Of a stretch of DNA of 50,863 nt, positions 9,471 through 18,213 are shown in pieces. Origin of the DNA: Zavarzinella formosa DSM 19928 (GTDB lineage Bacteria > Planctomycetota > Planctomycetia > Gemmatales > Gemmataceae); NCBI RefSeq assembly GCF_000255705.1, contig NZ_JH636443.1, positions 750,371 to 801,233 of the forward strand, in the 5' to 3' direction. Position numbers and translations under genes: made by a program. Numbering within the stretch: position 1 is the stretch's first letter; every line of letters begins with the position of its first letter. Under the pieces are notes generated by a model. It saw only the letters and a list, made by a program, of their open reading frames with translations. It ran no database searches and was not told the DNA's origin.

Positions 9471-10629
9471 TTATTCCGCCGCGATTAGCGCCCAGCAGAC
9501 GATCGCGCTGCAAACTGAACTCCAGCGGCCGAAGCCTTTGTAGATTTGGGCGGCGAGCTTGGATTGGTCCTTGAGGGTGCCGACGGCTTTGATTTGCGGG
9601 TCGGAGACGTTACGGACCGCCAGCCAGCGGGGCGGTCATTTGGCTGGCGACAAGGCCCAGAACCGCGTCGCCCATTTCGGAGACATCGCCGAGGCCCTGG
9701 AGGCCGAAATGGTTGTCCGATGTGTCGAAACCGAAAAAGTCCGTGGTCAGCACCGACGAGGCGGCATCCGTGGCGCGGATGATCTTCGGCGGCCGGGTGT
9801 TGTCGCGGGGAAGCTGGCCGGCGTTGGCCGCGAAGAGTTTCTCGGCCTTGGCCAGAAACTTGGCCTTCATCGGACTGCTGGTGAAAACCGACTGGTGGAA
9901 CGACGCGCTCTTGAGCCACTTGAGGGCGTCAAACCGCACGACCGGGCTGACCACCACATCCCCCACTTCGCAGTCGGGGCCGATGCCCCCGGCCGTGCCG
10001 GTGGTGAGGACGAGTTTCGGCTTCACTTCGTCGATGATTTGGTTCCAAACATCCGCGTTGGGGAGTGTTCCCCCGCCGGTCGGCAGTTTCTTGGTGTCCT
10101 GCGAGAGATGGGAGTCGGACTTGAAGATGACGACCTTTTTGCCGTCGATGGTGGTCGTCCAAAACGCGCCGAGCCGGTTGGCCTGCAGGGCCGGGCAGCC
10201 GTTGCGCATCTTTGCGGAAATGGCGGCAAAGTTGTGGGTGTAAGGCACATAATCGTTGCGGGAATCCTTGCCCGGCGTCAGCACGCGGCTGAGGGCGTGC
10301 CCTTCGTCCACGGTCCAGGTGACCACCAGCACATCCGCGCGGGGCAGGGGGCCGTCGCCGGTTCCGGAGGGGCGGGGGCCGGTTTTCGGGGCCAGCCCGT
10401 CCGGCCACGGGATCTCCGTGAACCGCGAGAGGCCGGTGGCCGTGGTGAAGGAGAGGAACTCCCGCCCGGCCGGGGCCTCGGAATCGAAATCGATGATCTC
10501 CCGCTGCAAATCCTCGGGCGTGCTGATCTCGCGGGCCGCCTTGGCAAACGCAAACGTCGTGGCGGGCGCGGGGGGGGCGATGGGATCAAAACCCAGATTT
10601 CGGCGCACCCATTCCCGGTCGGCAATCAT
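9471..10629 (-). pseudogene. Nucleoside phosphorylase/MTA-SAH nucleosidase-like gene, frameshifted near its 3' end
   Basis: The gene starts at ATG 10629 behind a good AAGGAG site. It encodes a PNP/MTAN-superfamily (PNP_UDP_1-like) protein with the fold motif LVLTTGTAGGIG followed by VGDVVVSPVVRFD, and a late FFGFDTSDN/EMGDA region typical of the family's nucleoside site. The current frame stops at 9610 after ASQMTAPLAGGP. A tandem duplication of the four bases CCAG at 9620-9627 causes this. Removing one copy restores the frame as APLAVRNVSDPQIKAV and continues through KLAAQIYKGFGRWSS to a stop at 9471. The SD-containing loop and terminal helix of this superfamily normally lie in exactly this region, so the shortened 339-residue product may be impaired. 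A sequencing error is possible. The function on purine or other nucleosides is inferred from the fold only. Confidence 0.8.
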
Positions 10630-11016
10630 GATCGGCTCCTTGCGAGTAAAAGAGACAAGTGAAAGTGTTAATGTCAGATGGTATCGCAAAATTGCATTTC
10701 GGCGAAGTGTTTGAGCCAAGAGAAATGTGAGAAGAAATATGCCTCGCAAAGCCGCGGGCAATTCAAAAAGAATCACCTTGAATTGCAGATCTTTATTTTG
10801 AGTTTTTTCTTTGGAACGTTCGGAAAGAATGAGGCGGTCGGCGATGAGAGTACTCCGCACGCTCCGCGTGCGGGCGGGACTTTGACCCGTTCCATCATCT
10901 GGCCACCAAGCAAGTCCATCCGCACGCGGAGCGTGCGGAGTACTCTCATCACCGACCGCCTCATTCTTTCCGAACGCTCTAATTTCTTTGCGGCTTTGTG
11001 CGGGATATGTCTTCCT
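10630..11016. other. Gene-free stretch with a long inverted repeat
   Basis: No gene is supportable in these 387 bp. Nearly half is the inverted repeat at 10814-10979. The remainder next to 10630 would hold the promoter of the phosphorylase-like gene, although the phosphatase-like gene upstream on the same strand may also be co-transcribed. Confidence 0.5.
10814..10979. repeat. Family C inverted repeat, about 67-bp arms
   Basis: The left arm 10814-10881 and right arm 10912-10979 are reverse complements over about 67 bp with a handful of mismatches. They share CGGAAAGAATGAGGCGGTCG at the outer part and GTACTCCGCACGCTCCGCG inside. The loop is about 30 bp. The outer part recurs in the hairpin at 21965-22054. 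Confidence 0.92.
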
Positions 11017-12396
11017 TCATTCCCCCAAGCCCAGCTTCGCCAAAATCAAATCCCGGATGGCCGTCATCGGCAGCAAATTCCCCGAGGGTTTCGGCCCGTC
11101 GGCCACCAAGAGCGGGCCGTCTTGCGGGTCGGCGGCGATGAGGCCGTGGCTTCCTTTGACGATGCTGGCGTCCAGCGGAACCACGTCGAAGATCGTGCGG
11201 AAGCCGAGTTTCTTTTGGATCAGCTTGCGGACCATCCTCAGCATCGGGAAGGCGAGTTTCGGGTCGAAGAACATCTCGGCGGGATCGTAACCCGGCTTGT
11301 GATGGATGGCGACAGCTCGTGCATAATCCGGGGCGTTGCGATCATCCAGCCAGAAGGGATAGGCGAACCACGACTCCCGTTCGGAGAGCAACACCAAATC
11401 CCCGGCGCGGGTGTGGTTGAGGCGGATGTCGGCCCGTTCCTCTCCCTCGAAGATGCGGGCCACGCCCGGCACTCCGGCGAGCAGTTCTTTGACGGGCTTC
11501 ACGTCTCGCGGATCGCGGATGTAAACATGGGCCAGTTGGTGATCGACAACCGCGAATGCCCGGCTCAGGAAGGGTTCGAGTTGTTCACCGAAGGGGCCGT
11601 GCCGAACCGTCAGGTAATCGTGTTCCCGAAGGGTACGGTTGAGGTAAACCGGCATGTTCACGTCGCAGTGGCCGTATTCGCTGACCACCCACACATCGGC
11701 CCCGGCGTTTTTCGCGGCATCCAACAGTGGGGCGCAGGCGTCGTCGAGTTGCCGCACCAACCTCGGCATGTCGCACGCGGAGGGGCCGTACCGCTGTGGG
11801 TCGTAGTCCAGATGCGGCAGGTAGGCCATCGTGAGATCGGGGAGTTCAGTGGTCACCGTCTCAGCGGCCGCGCGGGCAATCCATTGCGTGCAGGGAAGGC
11901 CGGCTTTTGGTCCCCAGAAGGTGTGAAACGGGAACTTGCCAATCCGTTCCTCCATGCTGGTGGCGAAGAACTCCGGGTTTCCGCTGATGCCGAAGACCTT
12001 GTTGCCGTCCACGCCGTAATGCGGTTTCGGCGTCAGGCTCAGGTCAACCTCGGCCCCTTGGTTGAACCACCAGAACAACTTCGCGGATTTGAATTTTCGT
12101 TTCCTCGCCGCCGCGCGTTTCCGGGCGATGGCGTAGAACGGGTCCATTTGCAACAAGCCGTTGGCCTGCTGCCAGAAGCGGATTTCATTCGTGTTCTTGT
12201 AAAGCCAGCCGTTGCCGACGATGCCGTGCCGGTCCACTGGTTCGCCGGTCAGGATGGTGGCCTGGGCCGACATGGTGACGGCCGGCACCACATCCCGCAC
12301 GGGCGTGGACCAACCGGCCTCCGCGATGGCCTTCAGGCGGGGGGCGTGTTCGAGCAGTCGCGGCGTCAGGCCGACGGCGTTGATGAGGACTAGCAC
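11017..12396 (-). CDS. Alkaline-phosphatase-superfamily (type I phosphodiesterase/nucleotide pyrophosphatase) protein
   Basis: The product is 459 residues starting at GTG 12396, one base after the TAA of the GH18 gene, so translation is probably coupled. The N-terminus MLVLINAVGLTP leads into PAVTMSAQATILTGEPVDRHGI, which matches the nucleophile Ser/Thr loop and the 'TG-x-P-x-x-HGI' signature of type I phosphodiesterases. Further metal-site motifs are HLDYDPQRYG and VVSEYGHCDVN. These enzymes use two metal ions to hydrolyse phosphodiesters or phosphonates. No signal peptide is visible, so it is probably cytosolic. The substrate cannot be read from the sequence. Pairing with a GH18 glycosidase suggests, without proving, a shared role in processing a sugar-containing compound. 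Confidence 0.82.
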   Translation of the reverse strand: MLVLINAVGLTPRLLEHAPRLKAIAEAGWSTPVRDVVPAVTMSAQATILTGEPVDRHGIVGNGWLYKNTNEIRFWQQANGLLQMDPFYAIARKRAAARKRKFKSAKLFWWFNQGAEVDLSLTPKPHYGVDGNKVFGISGNPEFFATSMEERIGKFPFHTFWGPKAGLPCTQWIARAAAETVTTELPDLTMAYLPHLDYDPQRYGPSACDMPRLVRQLDDACAPLLDAAKNAGADVWVVSEYGHCDVNMPVYLNRTLREHDYLTVRHGPFGEQLEPFLSRAFAVVDHQLAHVYIRDPRDVKPVKELLAGVPGVARIFEGEERADIRLNHTRAGDLVLLSERESWFAYPFWLDDRNAPDYARAVAIHHKPGYDPAEMFFDPKLAFPMLRMVRKLIQKKLGFRTIFDVVPLDASIVKGSHGLIAADPQDGPLLVADGPKPSGNLLPMTAIRDLILAKLGLGE

Positions 12397-12397
12397 G

Positions 12398-13555
12398 TTA
12401 TTTCTTTCCCAAACCGGCGGAGATCACTTCCAGCAGGGAATTGGCCGGATCGTCCCCCGAGAGTTCCCAACACATCATTCCCCGCAGCTTTTGGGCGGTC
12501 ACATAGCCGACCTTTTCCTTCATCGAATCCGTGTCGTCATAGCTGATGAACAATCGGCTGTCGGCGTTGTACAGCCACGGGGCCTTTCCTTTTTCGGCCC
12601 GGAAGACCTTCCCCTTGGGGATGACATTCTTGGTGAGGTCCTTGTAGTCCCACATGCCGAGTTCCCATGTTCCCTTCGGTTGTTTAGGGTCGACTTTTTC
12701 GCCGAACCCGTTGGCTGAGGGTTTCGCCACCGTCCAGCCCCGGCCGTAGAAGGGGACGCCCAGCACGATCTTTTCCGGGGCGACGCCCGCCTTCAAATAT
12801 GCTTGCACCGCACCGGCCACGCTTCGCTTGTAGTCGCCCACCGGGTAGAGGTTAGCCAGGAGGCCGGTTTGGGTGTCCCAACCGCCGGCGAGATCGTAGG
12901 CCATCAGGTTGAACCAGTCGAGATGTTCGGCCATCGCCGGAATATCCATGTGGGCGATGGTGTCACTCCCGCTCGGGGCGGCGATGGTCAGCAGGTATTT
13001 GGTGTTGTCCGTCTTGGCGGCGACGTCCAGTTGTTTACGCAATTCGGCCAACAGAAGCGTGTAATTCTTCTTGTCCTCCGGGCGGTTCTTGTTCCCCGCG
13101 AGCCCCCCGGCGACGGGGAATTCCCAGTCGATGTCCGCGCCGTCGAAGCCGTGTTCGCGGATGAAACGCACGCAGGAGGCGGCGAAGGTCGCCCGCGATT
13201 CGGCGGTGAGGGCCGTATCCGAAAACGACCCGGAGAGGGTCCAGCCGCCGACGGAGATCAGCGTCTTCAAATGCGGGTGTTTTTTCTTTAACTGCCTCAG
13301 TTGTTGGAAGTTACCCTTCGCCTCTTTGTCGCGGGGGTCGATCTTTTCCAACGCGGCAAACTTGTCCGTGACGGCGACTTCCCCCTTTTCAACCTTGGCG
13401 AAGGCATAATTCAAGTGCGTCAGTTTCGCGGCCGGGATGTCCGCGATTTGGAAATGGTGGTCGTAAACGCCCCACTCGGTGAAATAACCGACAATCACCG
13501 GGTCGGCCGCGACGGCGGGGAGGGGAAAAAAGAGCATCAGGAGACACCAACGCAC
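12398..13555 (-). CDS. Glycoside hydrolase family 18 protein (chitinase-like), secreted
   Basis: The product is about 385 residues. The catalytic motif DGADIDWEFP at about residue 136 is the classic GH18 DGxDxDWE signature, with the Glu as acid. SVGGWTLSGSF is the second conserved strand. FNLMAYDLAGGW and a WELSGDD tail also fit family 18. I chose GTG at 13555 because GGGAGG lies 7-8 bases upstream and the resulting N-terminus (RWCLLMLFFPLPAVAA) is a short signal peptide. The in-frame sequence further upstream overlaps the divergent gene and is not protein-like. The enzyme would act on beta-1,4-GlcNAc polymers in the periplasm or outside. The downstream phosphodiesterase-like gene begins one base after the stop. 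Confidence 0.88.
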   Translation of the reverse strand: MRWCLLMLFFPLPAVAADPVIVGYFTEWGVYDHHFQIADIPAAKLTHLNYAFAKVEKGEVAVTDKFAALEKIDPRDKEAKGNFQQLRQLKKKHPHLKTLISVGGWTLSGSFSDTALTAESRATFAASCVRFIREHGFDGADIDWEFPVAGGLAGNKNRPEDKKNYTLLLAELRKQLDVAAKTDNTKYLLTIAAPSGSDTIAHMDIPAMAEHLDWFNLMAYDLAGGWDTQTGLLANLYPVGDYKRSVAGAVQAYLKAGVAPEKIVLGVPFYGRGWTVAKPSANGFGEKVDPKQPKGTWELGMWDYKDLTKNVIPKGKVFRAEKGKAPWLYNADSRLFISYDDTDSMKEKVGYVTAQKLRGMMCWELSGDDPANSLLEVISAGLGKK

Positions 13556-13633
13556 CGGCAAACCTCCCTGTACACCACGAACGCTCTCGGGGTATATTAC
13601 AACCTCGAACCACCCTTCTCCCCGGACGCATGG
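13556..13633. promoter_or_regulatory. Divergent promoter region between GH18 and GlmU-like genes
   Basis: These 78 bp separate two divergently transcribed starts. On the plus strand a TATATT hexamer at 13593-13598 lies about 36 bp before the ATG of the nucleotidyltransferase gene and could be its -10 box. No matching -35 is convincing. Confidence 0.35.
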
Positions 13634-14917
13634 ATGCGACTGTGTGAATTTGAGGACAGTCGCGTTTCCGGATTGGAACCGCTTTCCCTCACCCGGCCGG
13701 TTTTTGACCTGCTGTGCGGCACCACCACGCTTTACGAAAAGCATCGCCGGGCCTTTCGCCCCAGTTCGATGGCCGCCTTGGTGCGGCCACAACTAAGCCG
13801 GGTGACCTCGGCCGATCATCCTCATTTGACCGTCAATGTCTCCGATTGGCTCCTGACCGGGGCCGTCACACTGGTGAACAGCCGATGGCTGCCGCCGCGA
13901 AAGTTTGTGCCCCCGGCCAACAAGGAAATGTCCTGTCTGGCGATGATCGGCGACGAGATCGCCCATGCCGTGCTGCAACCTCGCGACTTGGCCGACTGCA
14001 CCCCGCACACGCTGGCCGAGTGTTTGGCCGAGTGGAAACAAACCCTGCCGACTCGGCCCGCCGGGGGCCGGTTGATCGCCCGGCCGTGGGACTTGATCGA
14101 ATTCAACGGCGACGAACTGCACGCGGACTTTTTGCTCACCCCTCACGACGATTTGGAAGGCCGACCCTCCACGCTGACGCTTGTTGGTTCATCAGATTTA
14201 TTGCGAGTGGACCCGACGGCCCGGATCGATCCCTTCGTGGTCGCGGACACCACCAACGGTCCGGTCATCATCGGGCGGGATGCCGTGGTGGCCTCGTTCA
14301 CCCGGCTGGAAGGTCCGTGTTTCATCGGGCCGCGTTCAGAAGTGTTTCACGGGAACATCCGGGCGGGCACGTCCATCGGGCCGAATTGCCGGGTTGGTGG
14401 CGAAGTGAATTCCAGCATTCTCTTGGCGAACAGCAACAAGGCCCACGAGGGTTATCTCGGCCACAGTTACCTCGGCGAATGGGTGAAACTCGGGGCGGGC
14501 ACGCACGCCAGCGACTTGCGAAACGACCATGCCCCGATTGCCGTGCCGATGGACGGCGAGATGGTCTCCAGCGACTTGCAACGAGTGGGCGTGTTCATCG
14601 GCGACCACGCCAAATCCGGCGTCGGCTGTCGGCTCAACGCCGGTTCCAACATCGGCCCGTTCGCCCAATTGCTCCCGAGCGGTTCGCTGTTGCCGAAACT
14701 GGTCCCGCCGTTCTGCTCCGTGGAACACGGCCGCCTCATGGACTGCCCCGATCCCTCGGCCCTCTTCGCCGCCGCCGCCCGCGTCACCGCCCGCCGGGGG
14801 GACGAGTTCACCGAATACCATCAGGCGATGTACGCCTCGTTGTTCGACCGCACCGCCCACCTGCGCAAAGTGGCCGTCCATGAGGCCGAGATGAGGCGGG
14901 TTCGGAGAGCGGGATAA
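13634..14917 (+). CDS. Putative GlmU-like sugar nucleotidyltransferase with left-handed beta-helix
   Basis: The product is about 427 residues. The N-terminus MRLCEFEDSRVSGLEPLSLTRP fits the GlmU N-terminal-like (NTP_transf_4) family, which lacks the standard GxGTRM loop. The C-terminal half carries irregular hexapeptide repeats (FIGPRSEVFHGNIRAGTSIG, KLGAGTHASDLRND) that build a left-handed beta-helix as in acyltransferases and GlmU. The ATG at 13634 is used because the family starts at this point and the longer frame runs through the divergent gene. Its probable role is activation of a sugar-1-phosphate in cell-envelope or cofactor biosynthesis. Whether both halves are active is unknown. It is convergent with the next gene, with only 5 bp between stops. 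Confidence 0.8.
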   Translation: MRLCEFEDSRVSGLEPLSLTRPVFDLLCGTTTLYEKHRRAFRPSSMAALVRPQLSRVTSADHPHLTVNVSDWLLTGAVTLVNSRWLPPRKFVPPANKEMSCLAMIGDEIAHAVLQPRDLADCTPHTLAECLAEWKQTLPTRPAGGRLIARPWDLIEFNGDELHADFLLTPHDDLEGRPSTLTLVGSSDLLRVDPTARIDPFVVADTTNGPVIIGRDAVVASFTRLEGPCFIGPRSEVFHGNIRAGTSIGPNCRVGGEVNSSILLANSNKAHEGYLGHSYLGEWVKLGAGTHASDLRNDHAPIAVPMDGEMVSSDLQRVGVFIGDHAKSGVGCRLNAGSNIGPFAQLLPSGSLLPKLVPPFCSVEHGRLMDCPDPSALFAAAARVTARRGDEFTEYHQAMYASLFDRTAHLRKVAVHEAEMRRVRRAG

Positions 14918-14922
14918 TCCTG

Positions 14923-15615
14923 TCAACAAACCTTCCCGCTTACGGGGGCCAAGCCATCAGCGAAATCCGCCGCCTGATCCGGTCGGCGACCTGCCGGAAG
15001 CCGGACTCCGATGGCGGCGACGGCCCAACCGAACGCGAGAGACACCACGGCCAGCATCAAAGCCTCCAGTCCGAGATCGACGGTCCAGTCGGTCAGCATT
15101 GAAGTGGGCATGTATGAGTTGTTGAATTCTTGGAACAACCGCCATCCTTCAATTGACAATGATCGCCCTTGTTTGCCGGGGATTCCGGCCGTTGCCAGAA
15201 CTCCAAACACCACAAAGGCGACGACCAACCCCAACCGCCAGTCGGCCCGCCCGGATGATCGACGGCCCAACCATGTCAACCGGGCGACCATCGCCCCGGC
15301 CAGCGCGCCCAACCCCGCCAAACTGGCCGTGACCAGATGACGCCACCACTCGACCACCGGCCGGGTCTCTTCAAAGTTGTCATATCGATGATGGCGATAC
15401 ACATCCACTCCGCACACTTGGACATATCCGTCCGAGAAGGCTCGCCCGCTGTATCCAACAACTCCTAGCTTCGGATTCCACGAAGCATGAGAGTGGCCGT
15501 CAAACACGGGCGGGGCATACATGAGAGCCACCCCGGCGGCCGCCCCGATGATGGCCCACGCCAGCGTCACCCGCAGCGAACGGCGCCGGATGGCCGGGGT
15601 TTCGATCTGGCTCAT
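14923..15615 (-). CDS. Four-helix membrane protein, tandem copy 1
   Basis: The product is about 230 residues from ATG 15615, preceded by GGGGAG. Four hydrophobic segments are seen: TLAWAIIGAAAGVAL near residue 16, LAGLGALAGAMVARL near 110, LGLVVAFVVFGVLA near 140, and LMLAVVSLAFGWAVAAIG near 195. Between TM1 and TM2 is a roughly 60-residue loop with CGVDVYRHH. I do not recognise the family. The neighbouring gene at 15716 is a clear paralogue with the same start context, so the pair came from a local duplication. The function is unknown. Confidence 0.8.
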   Translation of the reverse strand: MSQIETPAIRRRSLRVTLAWAIIGAAAGVALMYAPPVFDGHSHASWNPKLGVVGYSGRAFSDGYVQVCGVDVYRHHRYDNFEETRPVVEWWRHLVTASLAGLGALAGAMVARLTWLGRRSSGRADWRLGLVVAFVVFGVLATAGIPGKQGRSLSIEGWRLFQEFNNSYMPTSMLTDWTVDLGLEALMLAVVSLAFGWAVAAIGVRLPAGRRPDQAADFADGLAPVSGKVC

Positions 15616-15715
15616 TCGACATCTCCCCGCAACAGTCGCCGAAAATGATCGCCAGCGCAAAACAAGCATCAACATATGCAAATGATGCCGCTTGTTTTTG
15701 CACGAAACAATCTCG

Positions 15716-16405
15716 TCAATGAATCTTCCCACTTCCAAGGGCCACGCCATCGGCGAAATCCGCCGCCTGATCCGGGCGAACTGCTGGGAACCGGATTCCG
15801 ATAACGGCGACGGCCCAACCGACTACGAGAGACACCACGGCCAGCATCAAAGCCTCCAATCCGAGATCGACGGTCCAGTCGGTCAGCCAAGAGGTGGGGA
15901 TGATTGAATTGTTGAAGTGTTTGAACAACCGCCATCCTTCAGTTGACAAGGATCGTCCTTGCTTGCCGGGGATTCCGGCCGCGACCAGAACTCCGAACAC
16001 CACGAGAGCAGCGACCAACCCAAGTCGCCAGTCGGCCCGACCGGGGAGCCGACGGCCAAGCCATGTCAGCCGGGCGATTATTACTCCGGTCAGTGCGCCC
16101 AACCCCGCGAAGATGGCCGTCACCCGACGGTGCCATTGCTCAACCTCTGGCCGGGCATCATCAAGGGTGCCATAAAAATTTTCGTGATACACCTCCACTC
16201 CGCAAACCCAGACACGGCCGTTTGAGAAAGTTGGCCCGCAGTATATGCCGCACTCTTCCGCAACATCAGAGCAGTCATGTGATTGTCCAGTGTAAATGGG
16301 CGGGGCATGCATGAGCGCCACCCCGGCGGCGGCCCCGATGATGGCCCATGCCAGTGTCACCCGCAGCGAACGGCACCGGATGACCGGGGTTTCGATCTGG
16401 CTCAT
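15716..16405 (-). CDS. Four-helix membrane protein, tandem copy 2
   Basis: The product is 229 residues starting MSQIETPVIRCRSLRV, with GGGGAG 7 bases upstream. It has the same four membrane segments as the 14923-15615 protein and a largely conserved C-terminal half. The first extracytoplasmic loop differs: here it is cysteine-bearing (CSDVAEECGIYCG), whereas copy 1 lacks these residues. The loop is therefore the likely specificity or contact region. The family is unrecognised and no partner domain is apparent. It would lie in the inner membrane. Confidence 0.8.
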   Translation of the reverse strand: MSQIETPVIRCRSLRVTLAWAIIGAAAGVALMHAPPIYTGQSHDCSDVAEECGIYCGPTFSNGRVWVCGVEVYHENFYGTLDDARPEVEQWHRRVTAIFAGLGALTGVIIARLTWLGRRLPGRADWRLGLVAALVVFGVLVAAGIPGKQGRSLSTEGWRLFKHFNNSIIPTSWLTDWTVDLGLEALMLAVVSLVVGWAVAVIGIRFPAVRPDQAADFADGVALGSGKIH

Positions 16406-16623
16406 TTAACATCTCCCCGCGACAGTCGCCGAAAGCGATTGTTGGCGAACCATGATTCGACAAACCAACCGTCCGGACAAGACAGACATCAAATTGTTTG
16501 CAGAGGCGATTACTTCAAGAACAGCAATTGCCTTTTGATTGTTGGTTAATTGAGATTGATCCCATTCGACGGATCGGTTATCCATCCCCCGCGTATTCTC
16601 CTTTTCGACAGTCGGAGCGCGGC

Positions 16624-17220
16624 GTGCTTGACACTCTGGGCCAGCATTTTCAGCCCATCCTTCCGATCGTTAGTTTTCTCGGATCGGCCGCTTCCGTCGG
16701 GGTCACGGGGTACTTTTGGCTGGTGAAAATGAACCGCGAACGGCCGCAGCTTCAGTTTGAGTTGGTCGAACATGCCTCCCACATTGATGTCGGCCCGGCG
16801 ACGGCCGAGGAGCAATGGCTGAACTTTCGGCTGGCGCTGGTCGTGGTGAACAACAGCAGTTTGCCGAACGCGGTCCTCGGCACGCGGGTCCGGGTGATGC
16901 CGCGGGGATCGGGGAACTGGCAGGAGGCAGAGCATGTGCGGCCGGCCCGAGGGTCGGCCTTTCCGCTCAACCTTCCCGCGTTGCAATCCGGGCTGATTAC
17001 CGTTGAATGGGAGATGCGCTTCCCCGCCCTTTCCACCGAAATTGATTCCGAAAGTCCCGAGCGAATCGTCGAGGCGTATCTGAAAGAGAATTGGGATTTC
17101 GCCGACCACGTTTCTGTCGAACTTCGCGGCCTGCGCGGAAAGTCGTTCACGGAGATGGTCCCCCTCCACGGCTCCCGAATGACCGCCACCGTGCGGGAAT
17201 ATCTGGCCCAGCCGACGTGA
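16624..17220 (+). CDS. Membrane-anchored hypothetical protein
   Basis: The product is about 198 residues from GTG 16624, which has GGAG 6 bases upstream. One membrane segment (ILPIVSFLGSAASVGVTGYFWLV, about residues 11-33) is followed by a soluble domain of about 160 residues rich in beta-strand-like sequence (WLNFRLALVVVNNSSLPNAV). The arrangement suggests a single-pass anchor with a small beta-sandwich. I do not recognise the family. It is transcribed divergently from the duplicated membrane genes. Confidence 0.7.
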   Translation: MLDTLGQHFQPILPIVSFLGSAASVGVTGYFWLVKMNRERPQLQFELVEHASHIDVGPATAEEQWLNFRLALVVVNNSSLPNAVLGTRVRVMPRGSGNWQEAEHVRPARGSAFPLNLPALQSGLITVEWEMRFPALSTEIDSESPERIVEAYLKENWDFADHVSVELRGLRGKSFTEMVPLHGSRMTATVREYLAQPT

Positions 17221-17279
17221 ATTCACCCCGCAACCGCCAAGCCCCTTTGGCGCCCTTCCGTTGCGAGGGAAGAGATTTT

Positions 17280-17514
17280 GAGGTTGCGCTTTTGGGTTTT
17301 CAAATGGTTGGTTTTGTCTCGGTATTGGCGAGCCGAGCTCTGTAAAGGAGCCGGGTGGCTTGCCGTGGCCGAACCGCTTCCCCTTTACTCAGCCTGACTC
17401 AAACCCGTGGTTGAGGTGACTTCCCCGCCGGAAGCCACCCGGCAGCTGACGCTGCTCGGCTCGCCGAGACCAAGAATGCCTCTGGAAAACCAAAACCTCA
17501 AAAAGCGCAACTTC
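17280..17514. repeat. Long inverted repeat, about 85-bp imperfect arms
   Basis: The left arm 17280-17364 and right arm 17431-17514 are imperfect reverse complements. Shared blocks include GTTGCGCTTTT near the outside, the CGAGCCGAGC block with GTCTCGG beside it, and GCCGGGTGGCTT near the loop. The loop is about 66 bp. It lies between two convergent genes (stops at 17220 and 17550) and fills most of a 329-bp gap that holds no gene. Confidence 0.88.
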
Positions 17515-17549
17515 AAGAGAGAACGGGGCTAAAAGAAAACGGGGCGGGA

Positions 17550-17822
17550 TCATTTGCCCGTGATGAGTTCCTTGAACGTCTTGGCTTGAGTGTCAGCCGG
17601 GCTGGCCATTGGGATCATCGACAGCCCCTCCGGTTCGGACTGGTTGACGAGGCATTGCTCGACCATGATGTTTTCAAAGACGACTAGGGTCGGCGGCGAC
17701 AAAGAGGGATCGGCCATTTCCGGGGGTTTTTCCCGGAAATGCCACATGATCAGACTGATGGCCAAGAGTGCAAACGAGAGGACGGAGGGCAGAATCCAAT
17801 TGCGGCGGGTTGAGGCAGGCAT
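17550..17822 (-). CDS. Small single-pass membrane protein
   Basis: The product is 90 residues starting at ATG 17822 with AAGGG about 8 bases upstream. A basic N-terminus (PASTRRNW) precedes one membrane segment, ILPSVLSFALLAISLIMW, and then a short hydrophilic tail (EKPPEMADPS and onward). I do not recognise it. The good start signals and membrane topology support a real gene, but there are no domains to suggest a role. Confidence 0.55.
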   Translation of the reverse strand: MPASTRRNWILPSVLSFALLAISLIMWHFREKPPEMADPSLSPPTLVVFENIMVEQCLVNQSEPEGLSMIPMASPADTQAKTFKELITGK

Positions 17823-18213
17823 GGGCAGACCCTTTGCGAGTGGGAAAGGCTGTCGGCGCTCATTCTATGGAAAAGTTCTTGGCAATTTGGATGACGACAG
17901 CATCGGTCGGCTCTTGGGAGTTCCGGCCTGTCGCAAAAGCGCTCAACGAACTCCGATTAATGACGGCTGGCCGTGCAAAATTAGCTTTTGGAACGCGAAA
18001 ATCAAATGCAAATTGATTGTAACATCATCTAATCGTCTGTCGAATTGCTGGCAATGAAGTGATGATCTGGTTTGCTCCGCGCGAGGAATCTCAAAAAATC
18101 TTCCGCGCCGGTGAGCAAACCGGCCCCGGTCGGCATTTGATAAGATGTGAAGGTCCGGTCGGCGGCTAGCCAGGGAATGGCCGGGTCGGCGATCGGGTGT
18201 GAGATTTTTGGAC
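17823..18213. other. Gene-free stretch before the sigma-factor fusion gene
   Basis: About 390 bp separate the small membrane gene (minus) from the sigma-factor gene (plus). A minus-strand frame at 18029-18229 gives a fairly protein-like stretch (FTSYQMPTGAGLLTGAEDF). It overlaps the sigma gene start, lacks a ribosome-binding site and could be a gene remnant, so I do not call it. No promoter hexamers are convincing. Confidence 0.4.

Larger units (their letters stand above)
14923..16440 (-). repeat. Tandem gene duplication, about 790-bp unit
   Basis: The two membrane-protein genes are offset by 790 bp and remain alignable along their length, including the shared upstream block CATCTCCCCGC(A/G)ACAGTCGCC just before each start. 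The duplicated unit therefore included promoter or leader sequence as well as the coding region. Divergence is greatest in the loop between TM1 and TM2. Confidence 0.9.

Noticed and set aside
10678-12393. Long plus-strand open frame opposite the phosphodiesterase-like gene
   Set aside because: It runs through an inverted repeat at its 5' end and has no recognisable sequence, while the opposite strand has clear family motifs.
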